Source of the DNA: Hypoxylon rubiginosum
Taxonomy: Eukaryota; Ascomycota; Sordariomycetes; Xylariales; Hypoxylaceae
Direction of reading: 5' to 3'
NCBI GenBank assembly: GCA_902806565.1
Contig: CADCXA010000006.1
Coordinates: forward strand, 1,240,001 to 1,304,000
Length of the DNA: 64,000 nucleotides
A program made the translations under genes and the position numbers. The notes below the pieces were generated by a model. The model was not told where the DNA came from and did no database searches. It saw only the letters and a program-made list of their open reading frames with translations. This document shows positions 60,791 through 64,000 of the stretch, piece by piece. How positions within the stretch are numbered: position 1 is the first letter of the stretch; the number at the start of each line of letters is the position of its first letter.

Positions 60791-61666
60791 ATGCTGGCTT
60801 CCTCGAGAAGAGCAGCCACCTTGGCTCTGAGAGGTTTGTTACCACCGCCCGCCCGGACATTGCTCATATCCAACCCCGGGCATACTGACTTTCTATTCTA
60901 GCAAAGCCGACCGCTCGCATCGTCCCTATCCAATCCATCGCCGCCATCTCGACCACCCCTAAGAAAGATGCCACATCGATAACACCGCACACCTCGACCG
61001 GCCTCGCCCGCCAGCGTAAAGAAGTACCGCTCGCTAGCGAAGTACCAAAGAAGGGCGCCATCCAATATGCCTTGTACGTCTCCTTTGCCACTCTACGTAC
61101 CTACCTATCTACCTCTCCACCTACTCTTTACACCTACTCTATACCTACTCTATACTGGGCAAAAACAAATCAGACGTCACAGGGACACTAAGCTAACCAC
61201 TCGCCACCCCCGCAGGACCACGCTGGACCAGATCGCCAACTGGGCGCGGCAGTCGTCGCTGTGGCCGATGACGTTCGGCCTCGCGTGCTGCGCGCTGGAG
61301 ATGATGCACCTCTCGACGCCGCGCTACGACCAGGACCGGCTCGGCATCATCTTCCGCGCGTCGCCGCGGCAGTCGGACGTGATGATCGTGGCCGGCACGC
61401 TGACCAACAAGATGGCGCCCGCGCTGCGCCAGGTCTACGACCAGATGCCCGAGCCCCGCTGGGTCATCAGCATGGGCAGCTGCGCCAACGGCGGCGGCTA
61501 CTACCACTACAGCTACAGCGTCGTCCGCGGCTGCGACCGCATCGTCCCCGTCGACGTCTACGTCCCCGGATGCCCCCCCACGAGCGAGGCCCTCATGTAC
61601 GGCATCTTCCAGCTCCAGCGCAAGATGCGGCAGACCAAGATCACCCGCATGTGGTACAGGAAGTAG
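60791..61666 (+). CDS. NADH:ubiquinone oxidoreductase core subunit NDUFS7/PSST (20 kDa)
   Basis: Exons 60791-60833, 60902-61073 and 61216-61666 (68- and 142-bp introns) give 221 residues. The basic N-terminus [20 protein letters not shown] is a mitochondrial presequence. The ligands of the 4Fe-4S cluster N2 are all present: C96 and C97 in [12 protein letters not shown]161 in [17 protein letters not shown] and C191 in [10 protein letters not shown]. The tail [11 protein letters not shown] is the usual end. The subunit sits at the ubiquinone-reduction site of complex I in the inner mitochondrial membrane, where N2 hands electrons to quinone. The third exon is very GC-rich compared with the others. 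Housekeeping gene, strongly supported. Confidence 0.98.
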
Positions 61667-62252
61667 AGAGAGGGGGAAAGGAGAAGAAAAAGAGCAAAGA
61701 CGCAGGTGGCGGATATCCGGATCCCAGAAGCAGCCAAGTTAGATCGGCGGTAGACGACTTTCTTTTTCGTTTGTTCTTGATGTACATAAGATACCGGAGT
61801 CACGCGTGTATACATATGATTTACACAATGGCAATGGCTACTCGTGTGTCTGATTGTTTCTCAACCCCTTCGATATTGGTTGAGGCCTATTCTGCCGAGA
61901 TGGTGCAGACCCATGATATTATACGGCCGTTCCCATTTAATGAAAGAATTGACGTAATAGGTTCTGATATAAGGTATGGACTTAGCCTTACTATCTGAGA
62001 TATCACTTGAAGTTTCAACTCGATTTCTCAACATTTGTCTGTACACCCGTCACCCGACGGCGGGCTTCAGGAACGCAATTACCGGGGTATATCCGGCAGG
62101 TTATCTCACTGGCCCAAGTGGGATGAGAACCTCAAACTTGATTTCATCTCTTCGTGGCTTAAGACGCGACTCACATCCTTTTCATTTTCGTATTTGTGTC
62201 ATCATTTCTACCTCTTCAAGTTTTATTTGCTACGCTGAGATTATTATGAACC
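61667..62252. other. Intergenic region between complex I gene and proton channel gene
   Basis: No supported gene. The 3' part of the NDUFS7 transcript and the promoter of the channel gene should lie here. Confidence 0.4.
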
Positions 62253-63086
62253 ATGAGCGATAACACTCCCCTACTTGGTAAGTCCGTTTCTTATCTATGA
62301 TTTATGAGGATGTAAGAGCTCCAGTTCGTGTAAAACCACACATGTATCATGTCCGTATTGAGAAAGTTGTGAGGTTTGGATACGCATCATGAAATAGTCG
62401 TTTCTATAAGCCAACAAGTCAATAGGTCAAACCACCGATAACGCAGGTAGTTATGACGACCAGCAGCAGGGACCCGCGGACAATTGGAATTGGAGATCCG
62501 ACTATGACCGAGCTCACAAGGCGACGGCAAGCTTCATGAACTCTCGCGCCAAGCATTGGCTCATATTGGTTCTCATCATTCTCGACGTCGCCGGAATCCT
62601 GAGCGACATCTTCATCGCCCTCATTACGTGCGAGATAGGCATCGAACACGACAAGTGGGTAGCTCCCACGAGGAACGCTTTGACCATATTCTCGTTGAGC
62701 CTGAGCTGCGTCTTCCTTGTCGAATTGCTCCTGTCCTTGTTCGCCGACGGCTGGAGGTGAGTCTTCGTCCGACGCGTTCCAGAATTATTGTCTTGGATAG
62801 CTTGGCTCACCCAATGGCAACTAGTTACTTCTCAAGCTGGTTGCATATCTTCGACGCCTTCGTCGTCGTCGTCGGCTTCGCGATCGACCTGTTCGAGCAC
62901 AACATCGCGGAAGAGATCGCGTCGCTGATCGTCATCCTGCGCCTGTGGCGGTTCGTCAAGATCGTCGACGAGTTCTCGGTCGAGGCCTCCGAGCAGGCGG
63001 AGGAGCAGACGGGAGAGCTTCGCAAGCGCATCCAGGATCTGGAGACGCGCAACGCAGCTCTGGAAGCACAGCTCGGACATGGCTGA
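62253..63086 (+). CDS. Voltage-gated proton channel (Hv1-like)
   Basis: Exons 62253-62277, 62447-62756 and 62825-63086 (169- and 68-bp introns) give 198 residues. Four TM helices and no pore domain. S1 is HWLILVLIILDVAGILSDIF with D55 at the place of the selectivity Asp of Hv1. S2 is TIFSLSLSCVFLVELLLSLF with E101 as the charge-transfer acidic residue. S3 is FDAFVVVVGFAIDLF. S4 is VILRLWRFVKIVDEF with R151, R154 and K157, so the third gating charge is Lys where animal Hv1 has Arg. A coiled coil (about 166-195) closes the protein, as in dimeric Hv1. Expected in the plasma membrane, extruding protons. The first exon is only 25 nt; its ATG gives MSDNTPLLG, and no better start was seen. Confidence 0.92.
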
Positions 63087-64000
63087 TAGCTGATAGCATA
63101 GCATAGCATAGCCCCTTTTTTCTTAGCCGAAGAGATTTGATAGAGTTGTCATCGGCTTTCTCTGGCTCTCGGGCGCCGGCCATGCTAAATTGGAAACTAA
63201 GGTTATGCGTCGAATGCTGGAAACCTTATTCTCTCTAAAGATCGTCGGCGGCGTGGTCACCAGTCATCCTATCTCTTTCGAACTTTGCTGATGTGGTGGT
63301 CTCTGTAACTTGACAGGACCCGGTCGATAGCCTAGTCTTTCGACTGATCAGACGATGTCTTTTTTTATTTTTGCTTATTTCGACCTTAAGATACCCCCCT
63401 ATTTCGCATTCCCAACTGGAGTTGAGTATATACTGGTCAAGATCGGGATATAGCTCTAAAAATATATCTCATTATCTCATTAATCACTTATTTTCATGCA
63501 GCACGATGCAGCAAAAGAGCCAGTTGATAGTCAACGGTCAGAGGCTTAAGTTCAAACAATCCCGTTTGGGAATTCGTTCAGCCGAAACAGTTCGGACGAC
63601 TAGACACATGAGACTTTCGCATGTGAAGCGTTAACTTCAACCACTCTATTCAGCCGAGACAATAACTCTCAAGGGATCTTCTATGCTAAATGACAGCCCG
63701 CAACCTTAAAATACTCGTCCGAACTATCGAAGCTACGAATACTCTTTACCCAACCTACCTCCTTGATCCAGGGTCATCGCATCAGAAGAGAAACACATGT
63801 TCTCTGTATCGCCATCTCTCCTCTCGTAACCACGTCTTACCTAGGCATGCAGCCACGCTTTTTATGCATGTCCCAGGGCCACGTCTGAATGGTCTGAATG
63901 CGGTAGTCCGTTGGGGGTTCTAGATTTTTGTAAGATTCAAGTTACAAGATGGGAACGTACATATAGCACTTCAACCCGCCGGCAGAACGCCATGCATTAA
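63087..64000. other. Terminal intergenic region
   Basis: Begins with small imperfect repeats (gctgatagctgatagcatagcatagcatag, 63083-63110) just after the channel stop. Frames at 63371-63634 and 63690-63923 carry no recognisable domain. No gene supported up to the window end. Confidence 0.4.

Noticed and set aside
61261..61998. 245-codon plus-strand frame over the complex I gene
   Set aside because: Out-of-frame reading of the GC-rich third exon of NDUFS7.
1..64000. CRISPR arrays, bacterial operons, riboswitches
   Set aside because: None seen; the window is eukaryotic with spliceosomal introns.

Overview
This window is nuclear DNA of a filamentous ascomycete (Pezizomycotina, probably Sordariomycetes). 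The evidence is many short GT-AG introns (about 50-170 bp), families confined to or typical of these fungi (fungal rhodopsin/PTH11-like domain, SnoaL-like and BBE-type oxidases, GRE2-type reductases, terpenoid P450s), and a transposon whose sequence has been destroyed by C-to-T/G-to-A changes of the repeat-induced point mutation (RIP) kind. I could not assign a species.

Layout. 1-3.2 kb: a decayed GMC oxidoreductase tail and a low-complexity coiled-coil protein. 3.2-4.9 kb: an OB-fold ssDNA-binding-like protein (minus strand). 7.7-9.0 kb: a secreted tyrosinase. 11.9-14.8 kb: a single protein joining a 7-TM fungal rhodopsin domain to an FHS-type sugar transporter. 16.1-18.3 kb: a DHA2-type MFS transporter. 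18.9-21.1 kb: an F-box/ankyrin protein. 22.2-25.6 kb: a small cysteine-rich secreted protein, a GNAT acetyltransferase and a mitochondrial-type rhomboid protease.

26.5-45.2 kb is the most interesting part: a probable terpene biosynthetic gene cluster. It holds an SDR, a SnoaL-like protein, a secreted BBE-type FAD oxidase, a class I terpene synthase, two related P450s with the same exon plan, an NAD(P)-dependent reductase, and a third P450 of the ent-kaurene-oxidase-like kind. The plausible logic is cyclisation of a prenyl diphosphate by the synthase followed by oxidation by P450s, FAD oxidase and dehydrogenases. The synthase has its catalytic motifs but is split by an abnormal 0.84-kb segment, so the cluster may be silent or recently broken. 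No cluster-specific regulator or transporter sits among these genes.

46.1-52.2 kb is a 6.06-kb LTR retrotransposon, extremely AT-rich. I could define its two 152-bp LTRs, its 5-bp target duplication and a RIP-altered reverse transcriptase motif that places it as Ty1/copia. It bounds the cluster on one side.

52.8-63.1 kb: an NmrA/NAD(P)-binding protein, a PD-(D/E)XK nuclease-like gene with one junction I could not resolve, a T5orf172 (GIY-YIG) protein, the complex I subunit NDUFS7/PSST and a voltage-gated proton channel. Gene spacing is loose, and the intergenic DNA carries many copies of a short palindromic motif built on CCTAGGTA.
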